Shown here: positions 45,401 through 54,555 of the stretch, piece after piece
How positions within the stretch are numbered: position 1 is the first letter of the stretch
Layout of the letters: every line of letters starts with the position of its first letter
Notes under the pieces: model-generated
Told to the model about the DNA's origin: nothing
What the model saw: the letters and a program-made list of their open reading frames with translations, nothing else
Database searches by the model: none
Program-made: the position numbers and the translations under genes
Origin: Chrysoporthe austroafricana
Taxonomy: Eukaryota; Ascomycota; Sordariomycetes; Diaporthales; Cryphonectriaceae
Direction of reading: 5' to 3'
Length of the DNA stretch: 64,000 nucleotides
NCBI GenBank assembly: GCA_001051155.2
Contig: JYIP02000003.1
Span: 4,588,001-4,652,000, forward strand

Positions 45401-46284
45401 TGAAGTGACACATACCCGGTTGCCAAGGCCAGTTTCATAACCTTCCCCTTTTTCTGGACGCTCAACAAAGTTGACAATGGAGAATTTTGACAGAAGCAGA
45501 GAAAAGGGCACAGTGATTGAGGAAATCATATCGGTGGACTCTTGTACGAAGGCAAGAGGGTCAGGAATCTGTTGGGTTGTCGCAAGCATATGACGCATTA
45601 ATTGCTTGTCCAGGGATGTTTCGCTGCTCACCCGATGTAGGGTGCCGAAAAAGAACTATAGAATTATCAAAATTAGTAGTGCGAACTGAGTCGAGAACAA
45701 GTCTTTATCACAGACCAGGGCAATTGTTCTCCGGATGAGATCTTGATACTTCCAATCTCTTGTCGCTTCAAGCAAGGCCTTCAGAGGTTAGTCAAATTTT
45801 CATAACATTGCAACGAGTTTGTGGCCGAAGGGGTGAGAATGCTAATCGATGACAAACCTGTTTTACCACCAAGCCTCCAATGTTTTGCGCTAGAAACAGG
45901 ATCGGCCCTGGATGTGTGATCCTGGTATGATCTGTAGGCTGGATCTGGGCTTAGATGACAAGTTATCACCAGAGCCACGGCCACGCACCTCTTGTAACCC
46001 TGCCTCATCTGATAATAGTTGGAGCAAGTTCTCTGATGCCCTCCAAATCCATCCTGTCTGTGACACCTGGATGGTCCCCGACTGCAAACCATCGAACACT
46101 ACGACACGGGCTTCTGGGAAGCGATCATGAAACACTTCTTCAACGTTTTGCTTTGATTGAGCCGCGTGCCGCGAGACCTCGAGCCCGCAAACCAGCACAA
46201 GGCTGCAGGGAGATCACGAGTGGTTAGCATGGTCGCCACAGGTTGACGATCAAGGGAGGTACTAACTCACTAACAAGAAGGCAT
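39470..46284 (-). CDS. NLR-like protein: SesB-like hydrolase, NACHT-like NTPase, ankyrin repeats, SPRY
   Basis: Ten minus-strand exons (46271-46284, 45989-46202, 45858-45944, 45716-45778, 45416-45655, 45206-45356, 40384-45144, 40098-40332, 39815-40044, 39470-39738) give about 2087 residues. Residues 1-250 resemble the SesB-type alpha/beta hydrolase found on fungal NLRs (PILFLAQNIGGLVVKQ; FFFGTLHRVS; VVDESSSTFGIASEEN). Around 300-700 is a NACHT-like region: HLHGKPGSGSSA in the P-loop position, FGFIDGIHNCED at Walker B, and a winged-helix-like part ending LYPIHETLTDYLH. More than twenty ankyrin repeats follow (for example TPLHLAARMGFDEVTRIFLE). The last three introns assemble a SPRY domain (FYFEITI, GIGLCTE, GSIALHGDDGRAY, VRDGNRTVSFVKN, GVAFENDEVPSGQLYP). 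The hydrolase nucleophile appears as Asn97 and the P-loop Lys as Ser. Exons 2-4 are less certain (one 44-nt intron, one gtctgt donor). Such proteins act in fungal non-self recognition. Confidence 0.8.
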
Positions 46285-46712
46285 TGTAAAAGTGCTGTAA
46301 AGTAGGCTTCTAGGACGATGACCTAGTTGAGTCACAGAGTAGACAATAACAACTTGATTCAAAGATAATCACGGTGCAGGCATAAGGAGTAAATGAAGAG
46401 TGTAAGTTGAGCTGCAGAGGGGGAGGGAAATGCCTGGCTGGGAGCACAGCACACTCTCACCACCGAAACAGGTAGCGGAGCAGCATCCCTGTAGAGAGGC
46501 AGTGGGAGGGTGGAGGGATTTGGAAGTAGTAGCCTACTCATGTGCAAGCAGACTAAAGTCTAATTGGACAGTCGTCTGCCTGAGCTGAAATATAATGAAA
46601 TTCTGCAGTCGCCCGATGTAATGAAATGGGTACTCAAAAAGGTACCTGTGAAGTACATGCTGGTGAGACCAACAACGCATCATATTAGCAGGAGCGCCTG
46701 TACTCCCGAACG
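46285..46712. other. Promoter region of the NLR-like gene
   Basis: These 428 bp lie between the NLR-like start and the 3' end of the unknown minus-strand gene upstream. They would hold that gene's 3' UTR and the NLR promoter. No further gene was seen. Confidence 0.4.
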
Positions 46713-47564
46713 TCAAGCGCCTGTCTCGATTGGCGTAGCGAATGTCACGTCGACGCTCTTGAGCACTTCCATCTTTTCCATTTCTTCCACCGCATTGCCG
46801 AGATTGGCGGGGTCGATTTTGACGGGATCCACGGCTTCCATCTGCCCTACGCCGAAGAAAGAGCGAACATCTGTGCCAAAATCGACCTTGGTGTGGATAG
46901 CAAGCCTGACCAAGAAGGGCTTGTCGTGGTTGTGCCGGAGGAGCACTGCCGTTCTCATCCACCTCGGTATCCCGTTCTCCTTCTCCTCATCTTCAGCAAG
47001 CCACCAGATAGCCGCGTTATCCTGTCCAAAATCGTCCTCGCGCTCATTGCTTGGAATTCCCGACAAGCTTGTGTAGTGCTCTTTGGTGATTTCCCCAGAG
47101 ACTTCCCATTCGAAGCCCAAGCTTGCCTCCACCAGACCGTCCATGCCAGAACCCAGGGTGCCGCTGAACTTTTTCCTGACTGCTGACTTGCTTTCGGCCT
47201 TGTTCAGTGCAAAGGATCCATCTGGGACAATCTTGTGCACCACAGGATCCAGTTTATGGTCAGCCTTGGGGAGGGCGTCCGCAAACTCCACGACGATCTT
47301 GGCGCTCTTAAAGCGTCGACCCGGGTTGGGTACCTGAAAGCGGAATTCGAACACCAAGAGTGTCCCGCGTGGCCCACCCTTCGTAATCGTACCACTAAAT
47401 GCCTTCGTGAGGACGGCCCTAGTCCTCACAACGCCTCCATGGTTTCCCTTGTTAATGATGACCATCGAATCATTAGGCTTGAAAACTTCGCCAGGCTCCC
47501 TCCTTTGCCGTAAGGAATCATCATCATCCGATGTGGGCAGCAGGGGAATGTCGATAACGTCCAT
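46713..47564 (-). CDS. Conserved-looking protein of unknown function, predicted beta-rich
   Basis: A single-exon gene of 283 residues, co-directional with the NLR-like gene downstream (start codons about 1.3 kb apart). Hydrophobic alternation indicates beta strands: GTLLVFEFRFQVPNP, FKSAKIVVEFADAL, LVEASLGFEWEVSGEI, TAVLLRHNHDKPFLVRLAIH. A conserved-looking AAIWWLAEDEEKENGIPRWM segment sits near residues 195-215. There is no signal peptide or membrane helix. I do not recognise the family, although the pattern resembles proteins of unknown function encoded beside fungal incompatibility genes. The clean uninterrupted frame, in a neighbourhood full of broken genes, argues that it is under selection. 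Confidence 0.75.
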   Translation of the reverse strand: MDVIDIPLLPTSDDDDSLRQRREPGEVFKPNDSMVIINKGNHGGVVRTRAVLTKAFSGTITKGGPRGTLLVFEFRFQVPNPGRRFKSAKIVVEFADALPKADHKLDPVVHKIVPDGSFALNKAESKSAVRKKFSGTLGSGMDGLVEASLGFEWEVSGEITKEHYTSLSGIPSNEREDDFGQDNAAIWWLAEDEEKENGIPRWMRTAVLLRHNHDKPFLVRLAIHTKVDFGTDVRSFFGVGQMEAVDPVKIDPANLGNAVEEMEKMEVLKSVDVTFATPIETGA

Positions 47565-48312
47565 CTCGAGAGCTGTTATGGGAAGACTGCCTATGTGACA
47601 ACGGTAGAAAAACTAGTGGTGCAGCAGCGACTGGGAAGACAGAAGGCAGTCTGCATTTTATGCTGGAAACATACACGGCACTTTACTCTGACACGAAAGC
47701 TCGATGGGAGTGCCCTACCGCCTGCCAAACCTTTTTGAGATACTTGTATAACATTATGGATGGCCGAAGCTAAAGTGAATCTATGTAATTATTGCCCGAC
47801 GGCTTGACAAGGCTCTAGTATCTACCAAGTACCAGTTCTACAGACTATTGAATCGAATGGGCAGCATGTATGCAAGTTTCAGCTCTCCTTAATGCTCTCT
47901 AGAGCTCCGCATATGTAGTCGTTGTCACTTCACCGCGGCTGATCAGCGCACACTATTGGTATGAGAAGCATTTTATTGGATGCTGATAGTTAAAGAATAT
48001 GCGCTCCATTTCCGACACTTCCGAAGTCCTTGATTCCCCTGGTACTTTGAGGAGCCGGAACGTTGCAGCCTAACCCACACCAGGCACTGGAAAGGGAAAG
48101 GAGAATACAGCCTGACCAGCCCCGAACGTGACACCTTTGCCATGATTTCATCTTTTCATATGAGTGCTCGCACGCCAACCCTGGAGTTCTGAACATCAGC
48201 GACCCGCATTATATTTCATCCTGAGGTATCTCAATCCCCTTAGCGCTATCAACACCGAACTCGGAGTGGGCAGATACCATTTGACAATACTCTAGTCAAT
48301 CAATCATCAACA
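47565..48312. other. Divergent promoter region in the NLR/subtilase island
   Basis: About 750 bp between the divergent unknown 283-aa gene (minus) and the ankyrin-subtilase gene (plus). Both promoters must lie here, so co-regulation is possible. No other coding region was seen. Confidence 0.45.
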
Positions 48313-51300
48313 ATGCCAGAGACAGAACTGCTAAGAGGGTATGAGAGTGATGAGGATATTGCCAATTCGTCCAACACCAAGGACACAGAAGTGAGATCCA
48401 GGGATCTTTTAGCAGCAGCAAAAAATGTCGACTTTGACGATAATTCAGAGAGAAACGATTTTGAGAAGAGACACAAGGAAGCCCTGAAGAGAGCCAGCAA
48501 CTCCAAAAAATCGGTGGACGGTAATATTTTGCATGCCCTGGCCAGCGATTCAGAAGATGAGTGGTGGATTTCCGCGAGGAGCGCCCCGCGAGCCAGATCT
48601 TTCTTGAAATGGGTTGTCAAAGAGCATCCGCAAATGTTGGAGTGCCAACTCATCAATAATGGGTATCTCCCTTTACATTTGGCGCTCTATCGTCAAGACA
48701 AGAGACAAGAATTTGTGCGCATTGTTCTTGAAAGTCTCGCCCCCGAAAGCAGGGACGAGCTGCACCCTACACTGGTCCAGATGTTCCAACATCGCAACCT
48801 GCAAGATGAAACCTGTCTGCATCTTGCTGTGAAGTATCGCTCAGAGCATACGACCCATATCATCAAATTATGTGCTCAAGTTGTACAGTTAGCACCAAAC
48901 CGCGATATTTTTGGACAGCGCAGCAAGATTGATGGGCAAACGGCACTCCATCACGCGGTCCGGCTGATCAATGAGGAGCCAAATTACGACATCGAGTTTC
49001 TCACGGAACCAAAGCGGTCGGTCATTCCACTGCTGAAGTCATCATCAGTTGACCAGCCGGCTCAGAACGACTGGGAGCTGATTGGTCTGAAACCGGTCCG
49101 AAAGAGCCCTGACGATAGGAGAAGAGAGATTGTGAAACTTCTCATGGAATCAGATACTGAAAAGAAGGCAATACTGGCAAAGATGGAATGGAAGGATAAC
49201 AGCCAAGAAAGAAAGTGGAACTTGACTCCCTTTCAGGCCAGGGAGGCGGACTTGGCCGTTGTCATGTGGAGTATTTATAAAACTAAAGCCAAGAAGGCAT
49301 TGCCACCGGAAAAGTTTCCAGACAAGGAGAAGACGCGCGCCTTCGCGCGTGGCCAACTTTTCCCGGCTGCCTTAGCAGAAGCACGAGGTCAAGACGAGAT
49401 CTTGACGCTGTTGAAGCTCCTATGCATCGATAGTTTCCGTACCAATCGCAAAAAGCTTCTCCAGGCGCTCTATGAGCCAGGCAGAGGTACGTGTTATCCA
49501 CAGCTTACTAACCTAGGACATCATGCTCAAATAATAATAGAGAGACACCTCGAGTTCAGCCTATCAGGGCTTCGGGGTCAGACTATAACGAAAGACTATC
49601 TCAAGAGACTTGTGAAGCATCTCAAGTTCGAATCTATTCTTACTTGCGTCAGGCTGCCGAGTCTGATCTTTGAGACACAAACGGCCGATGACGGACTACA
49701 ACCAGCACAGGCCAACAGCCACTCACGTAACGGGGATCCCCCGGATTTGGCACAGCAGATGATTACCGCTGACGCTTCTCAGAAAGGGAAGGGAAGAAGG
49801 GACCTCGTCTCCGTATTTGGCTGGCTGAGGGAGAACCATGTGCGCACGATCAAGCGCGTTGTGGTCATCGATGATGGTGATCGGCCGCATTCAGACGAGG
49901 CTATTGAAGAAGCTTTGCACGATTTTGACGTAGAGACTTGGGACTGGAAGAAGCCCGACATTTGCAGCGACGTGATTCACTCGGTGGCACCCAATGCCAA
50001 AGAGGTGTCGTTGTATTGGTCTGGAAATGCTGCCACCATTCTGGGCTGGTATAGCAATGAAGGCTTTGCCAATCGCAACAAATTCAAGAAGGTGGGCCAG
50101 ACCCTCTCTGCCTCAATGTCTGCACCAGATTGACAGATAATGCCTTTAGCTAAAGAAGATTATTCTTTACTATGATAACGTGCGTGTCCAATTCATCAGA
50201 ATCCACGTCCTGGGCCTCTGAGCCATAGAAGGTTAACAAATGTTTTATAGGGGTTTGAAAGCAAGCCGAGACTAAAGAAACACATCGAAAATTTTCAACT
50301 GAGGCTTAACGAATCAGTCAGCAAGCAGAAGGCAAGCATCAGAAGCCCGAACGATAAGCAGCTTCTGCATAGCCAAACTGAGGATGTCGAAAAGGAAGAC
50401 TATGAGATTGTGGAAAATAAGGATCCACCTATGCCCCTAGCTCCGATCCTGCCTGAACCAGGAGAAGAGATTAAGATTGTCCCTGCTGAAGACCCAGGAT
50501 TCCGAAGTTTCAGGTCGAGCTTCAAGAGTGTCAGCATGAGAGGTAGTCAAAAGTAAGTTCCGGCCAGTCCACAATATCCTGCCTAAGTAGTAAAACGGTG
50601 AGAACTAACGTCGAGGGCTTTGTAAATCTCTAGCGACAACAAATGGCTGCGGGACATTGAGCCTGTATCGAAATTCATTCGCTCAATTGCCGACAAGATA
50701 GAACAGGCGAAGAAGAATTCAACGAGGGACATGCCGATACAGGAGGAGCCGACCGTGAGCATTGCCATCATTGATGACGGCATCGACGCCTTCCTTGATA
50801 GGTTTGACGGGAAAATCATCTCAGGTGCCTCATTCTGTTCTCCAAACGGCCTCGATGATTCGATGGAGCCTTATTTTCTTCCTTCTAGCGGCCAGCACGG
50901 CACGCTCATGGCAGCCCTCATTCTGCGCATCTTCCCTCGTGCACGCTTATACGTGGCTAGGCTGGACGAGAGATCGAGTGGTGTGCACGGAAAACGGCAT
51001 ATAACCGCCCGTTCTGCGACTGAGGTGAGTATCTAAGCTCAAAAGGCCGCAGGTATCGGAAACTCACGCTAACCGTGCTTTTAGGCCATCGATTGGGCAA
51101 TCCGCTGTAATGTTCACATCATTTCCATGAGCTGGACCATTGAGAGAAGTAGCAAGACGACCGAGGAAATCAACGGACTGACTGAGGCATTGAACAAAGC
51201 CAAGAGCGACCACAAAATTCTCATGTTTTGCGCCGCTAGCGACCAAGGCAATAGCACGCGTCTGTACTGCTATCCTGCAGCCAGCGACGATTGTTTGCGG

Positions 51301-51799
51301 GTTGGGGCCTCGACGGAAACAGGCGAGCGTTGTGACTGGGTTCATGAGAAAGAGTACGATGTACTGCTGCCCGGCGAAAACGTTCCGCTCGACCTAGGCA
51401 TCGATACTATATCTACCGAGCACAGCGGCAGCTCCATTGCTACCGCAATTGCATCGGGTCTTGCCGGGCTCATCCTCTACTTGGCTCAATACAGTCTTGG
51501 CGAGAAGGAGTGCAGCAAGTTCGGGCTCACTGGAAAGAATGAGATGCGGGCCATGTTCCGTTTCCTAGCGAATTACAGCCCCACTAACTCCAGTTTCCCC
51601 CAAGTTAGCCGGTTGAGCTTTCTCAAAGATAAGGATGCGAGACGCCCCAAGGACGAGAAGGATGTGACAAGAGAGCTGAAAGACTTCTTCAAGCAGTACA
51701 AAGTAAGTACATACTCGCAAATTCGCAAAAGATAACTGGGTACAAGAACTCCCTTCTGATTCCGACTTTCAGGATTTTTTGGCCAAAGCGGGAAAGTAA
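48313..51799 (+). CDS. Ankyrin-like and subtilisin-like (S8) domain protein
   Basis: Six exons (48313-49486, 49541-50091, 50251-50552, 50634-51024, 51085-51702, 51773-51799) give 1020 residues. The N-terminal half has divergent ankyrin-type repeats (YLPLHLALYRQD; ETCLHLAVKYRSEH; GQTALHHAVRLINE). A conserved module follows: FGWLRENHVRTIKRVVVIDD, HSDEAIEEALHDFDVETWDW and KEVSLYWSGN. The subtilase domain (about 715-960) keeps its triad: Asp723 (VSIAIIDDGID), His764 (SSGQHGTLMAA) and Ser923 (SGSSIATAIASGLAGLI). There is no signal peptide, so the protease should be intracellular, as in fungal NLR-type S8 effectors. Intron 1 is 54 nt without a stop, so retention would add 18 residues. The donor of intron 2 (gtgggc) is a guess; otherwise the frame ends at 50133. 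Together with the neighbouring NLR this suggests a cell-death or recognition role. Confidence 0.82.
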
Positions 51800-52016
51800 T
51801 ACAATATAACGTGTTCAAGTTCTAAAGCTAATCCAACTTTAATAAAAAACAAAAGAGATTGAAATATATAAAAAAATGAAAATTTCATTATTGATTTACG
51901 CGGTTTAGATTTATCCAGGAAGGACTGCTTTGAGCTGGGGTGCAATTCTGGCCGAGAGGTACTGAAGATGTGGAAGACTGAAGCAGCAAACACCCTACCC
52001 TATCCATTTTTGGGCA

Positions 52017-53068
52017 TCACCTCAATCGTCCAGCATATCCACCCCGAGGCCAGCGTACTGTGCAGCCCTCGATATCTGGCCAGAGCTCTGCTTCGCTGGG
52101 AACCCGAACCTTGATAGTGGGCGACCGACCCTCACGAACTACCCGACCTGCAAGATCCTCGACAGTGCCGCGTTTGCGTTGGAGAGACTGGTTGATGTAC
52201 TCATCGACCTCTGACTGTTCCGCAGAGACTTTGCATACCACCACAGTGTTGGTTTGTCCCATTCGCCGTGGACGGCCAAGGAGCTGGTTCAGTAGTCCTG
52301 GCGACCAGAGAGGCACCAGAGAGGCTCGCAGAGAATGAGGTGGGTGCCTCCTGTGATGTTCAGTCCAGTCCCTCTAGATGCAGCGCTCAAGAGGAGGACG
52401 TTCACTTGCTTCTGCCCAGCAGCTGGTGCCGAATGTCGATTGAACCTCCTTAGGATATCAGCACGGTCATCTGTGGACGATATACTGCCGTTGAACTCGA
52501 GGATGCAGAACCCAAACTCCCCCTTTGCCTCCTTATCAGTTCTCATGAGCGCCTCCTTGATGACGTCGAGAGACATTACCGACTTGGAGCAAATGATGAG
52601 CTTGTCCTGGTGATGGTTCTTGCGGATGCGCTTGCTCAAGTCGACGATGGTACTGATTGCCAGTGTGAAGACTTTAGAATCGGGCTTATGATAGGGCCTG
52701 AAAGACAAGCCGCGAGCCTCGTCGCTAAACTGCCGAGGGGCCGAAGAGATAGCAGGGGGAACCTCCACAGACTTCCCCCTGCGAAGGGCAGGGGAAATCG
52801 CTGGAATATGGCAGAGGTACCGGGACGGGCGTTAAAGTTGTCCAGGCATCCATAGCAGCCTCGTACTCGCGTTGGGCCTGAGAAAATTAGCGACAATTAC
52901 GAAGCGACGTAGGCGATGCCTCCGAGGGTACTTACCTTAGGCTTGGACTTTATGGCTTTATTAGACCATTTTCCGGTCATACGGATAGGAAGGGCAGCGG
53001 CCCATGGCGTGGGCAGCCATGGCGCGGCATTTTCAGCAGAGGACTCTATGTGGTCCGTGCGAGATCCT
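52017..53068 (-). pseudogene. SNF2-type helicase C-terminal fragment, frameshifted
   Basis: Only the second RecA-like lobe of a SNF2 family ATPase is present. Upstream pieces read ENAAPWLPTPWAAALPIRMT and, after an intron (gtaagt...ctcag, 52879-52938), AQREYEAAMDAWTTLTPVPV. A further gap leads to SKVFTLAISTIVDLSKRIRK and DKLIICSKSVMSLDVIKEAL, then RGTGLNITGGTHLILCEPLW (motif V region). There an 11-bp tandem duplication shifts the frame. The other frame continues SPGLLNQLLGRPRRMGQTNT (motif VI, normally QxxGRxxRxGQ) to a stop at 52017. The first lobe with Walker A/DEAH motifs is missing upstream, so this is a truncated relic. Confidence 0.7.
52304..52325. repeat. 11-bp tandem duplication causing a frameshift
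   Basis: accagagaggc occurs twice in direct succession (52304-52314 and 52315-52325). Counting one copy restores the helicase frame from motif V to motif VI; counting both breaks it. Confidence 0.85.
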
Positions 53069-53191
53069 CTTGGTTAGCGCCTGTTAGCGGTCATTGGCCA
53101 ATATACGGGTTTCGGTATCAGAACGTATTGATCTAGGAGAAAAGGAAGGAGAGGTTGCTAGGAAGGAGCGGCTATTATATAGAGGGCAGAA

Positions 53192-53250
53192 GGGCACGGA
53201 CCACCTACTTCTATAGCTGACCGCCTGCCTTTCGAGAACTCTAGCAGCAT
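53192..53250 (-). promoter_or_regulatory. Promoter-like block upstream of the helicase relic
   Basis: Related to the block at 35191-35252: ccacctactt, ccgcctgcct, ttcga and agcagcat occur in the same order and orientation. A ttatatagagggc TATA region (53175-53187) follows on the downstream side relative to the minus strand. Confidence 0.4.
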
Positions 53251-53944
53251 GAAGGTTTCGTCCAGCTCCGGCAAGGTTTTCCTTCGTGGGTATTAGCAAG
53301 GGGGCCGCATGCTAGATAACTAGCGGAGTTGGATACTCTATAGCGAGATAATAATTTATTTATTCATTGTCAGAATCGGACGTGCTGCCAAGATGCTCCA
53401 GCCAGCATCTGGTGAATCCCAGGTCTGATCGACCTCTCGACGTCTTGTCTTGGTTCCGTGAACCACCCATCCTCGTCTCGTCGTCACTGTACTCGCCATC
53501 ATGGGAGAGTCCAACCCGCTATTAAAGCGTGGCTCACGAGAAGGACTGATGACTTCAAACGTTGCGTACTTTGAAAGGGTGAAAGGCTAACGGCCAGCTG
53601 TTCCAAGGTTACACAAGAAGCAGCCCCTTCCGCTAGAGAACGACGTGAACAGAATTAGACTCACCTGATGTGGTCTGGAAAAATTAGGGAGAAGGAGGAG
53701 AAGGAGGAAGGGAGGGAGGAAAGGGAAAAAGAAAAGAGCTCAAATAAGATACAAATTAATAACAAGATAAAGAGGAATTGTAAAAAAATTATTATGATAA
53801 ATTTGTAAAACAAACAAGTTATATTTTAATAATACACAGTCTAATAGGAGACTTTGAGAAAGACACTGTAAATATAAAGGAGTCGTGGTGGTAAAACAAG
53901 AGCCGGTCATATCGGTAAGGCTTGATCCGTCAAACTTGAACCCC
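53251..53944. other. Gene-poor AT-rich interval
   Basis: Nearly 700 bp with a purine tract (gga and gaa repeats, about 53680-53740) and AT-rich sequence. No gene was recognised. Confidence 0.4.
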
Positions 53945-54495
53945 AGCTTCTTATAAGCGTATGGAGAACTGTATAGCATCCAGCATTCCTTTATCACTAT
54001 CCAGGCTACGGAGGACTCAAGCCAGCTTAACGGAAACTCACTTGTCCCGCGTATAGTTCGTAATACGCAGCCTTACCAAGCTCGCGACAACTAGTGTCTA
54101 CCGGACGAAAGCTACGAGTGCATCCCATAAGCGTCGCGCAGATATTGAAGAACGGTTCTTTTTTTTTCTCTCATTCTCAAAAGGCTTTAACGTGATCTCG
54201 TGATAAGTCCCAGCGACAAAATAGACCATATACAGTACAAAGCTGGCCACAGATAGTCCCACCTGGCGGCCTTTATCACACTCCAGTTATCCCATTCATT
54301 TGATCCCGGCTTCCCATAAGCGCGTCGAAAGCTGTGAAGCATCCAGCTGTTCCCTCACTACTGCCCGGATCACGGAAGGATACTCGGGCCAGCCTGACAG
54401 CGGCCGGCCTGTCCTGCGTGTCAGTCTGCAAGCGCAGCCTCGTCAAGCCCCCGCAACTCCATGTGCCCCCCCGAACGGAAGCTGCTAGTGTATTC
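53945..54495 (-). repeat. Degraded tandem copies of the aldehyde dehydrogenase 3' end
   Basis: Two partial copies of the last 110 or so bases of the adjacent aldehyde dehydrogenase gene and its 3' flank. Copy at 54011-54125 matches 54564-54680 (agctcgcgac, acgcagcc, cttgt all aligned), and copy at 54385-54490 matches the same part (gcgcagcctcgtcaag, cggaagctgc, tagtg). Each copy is preceded on the plus strand by the same 3' flank with ataagcg, gctgtgaagcatccagc and a c-rich block (53945-54010; 54303-54384; native 54490-54563). Both copies have lost the frame. Confidence 0.8.
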
Positions 54496-54555
54496 CGTTA
54501 GCGCATAAGCTGTGAAGTACCCGCCATTTCCCGCACCACCACCGAGCGTCTCTGC

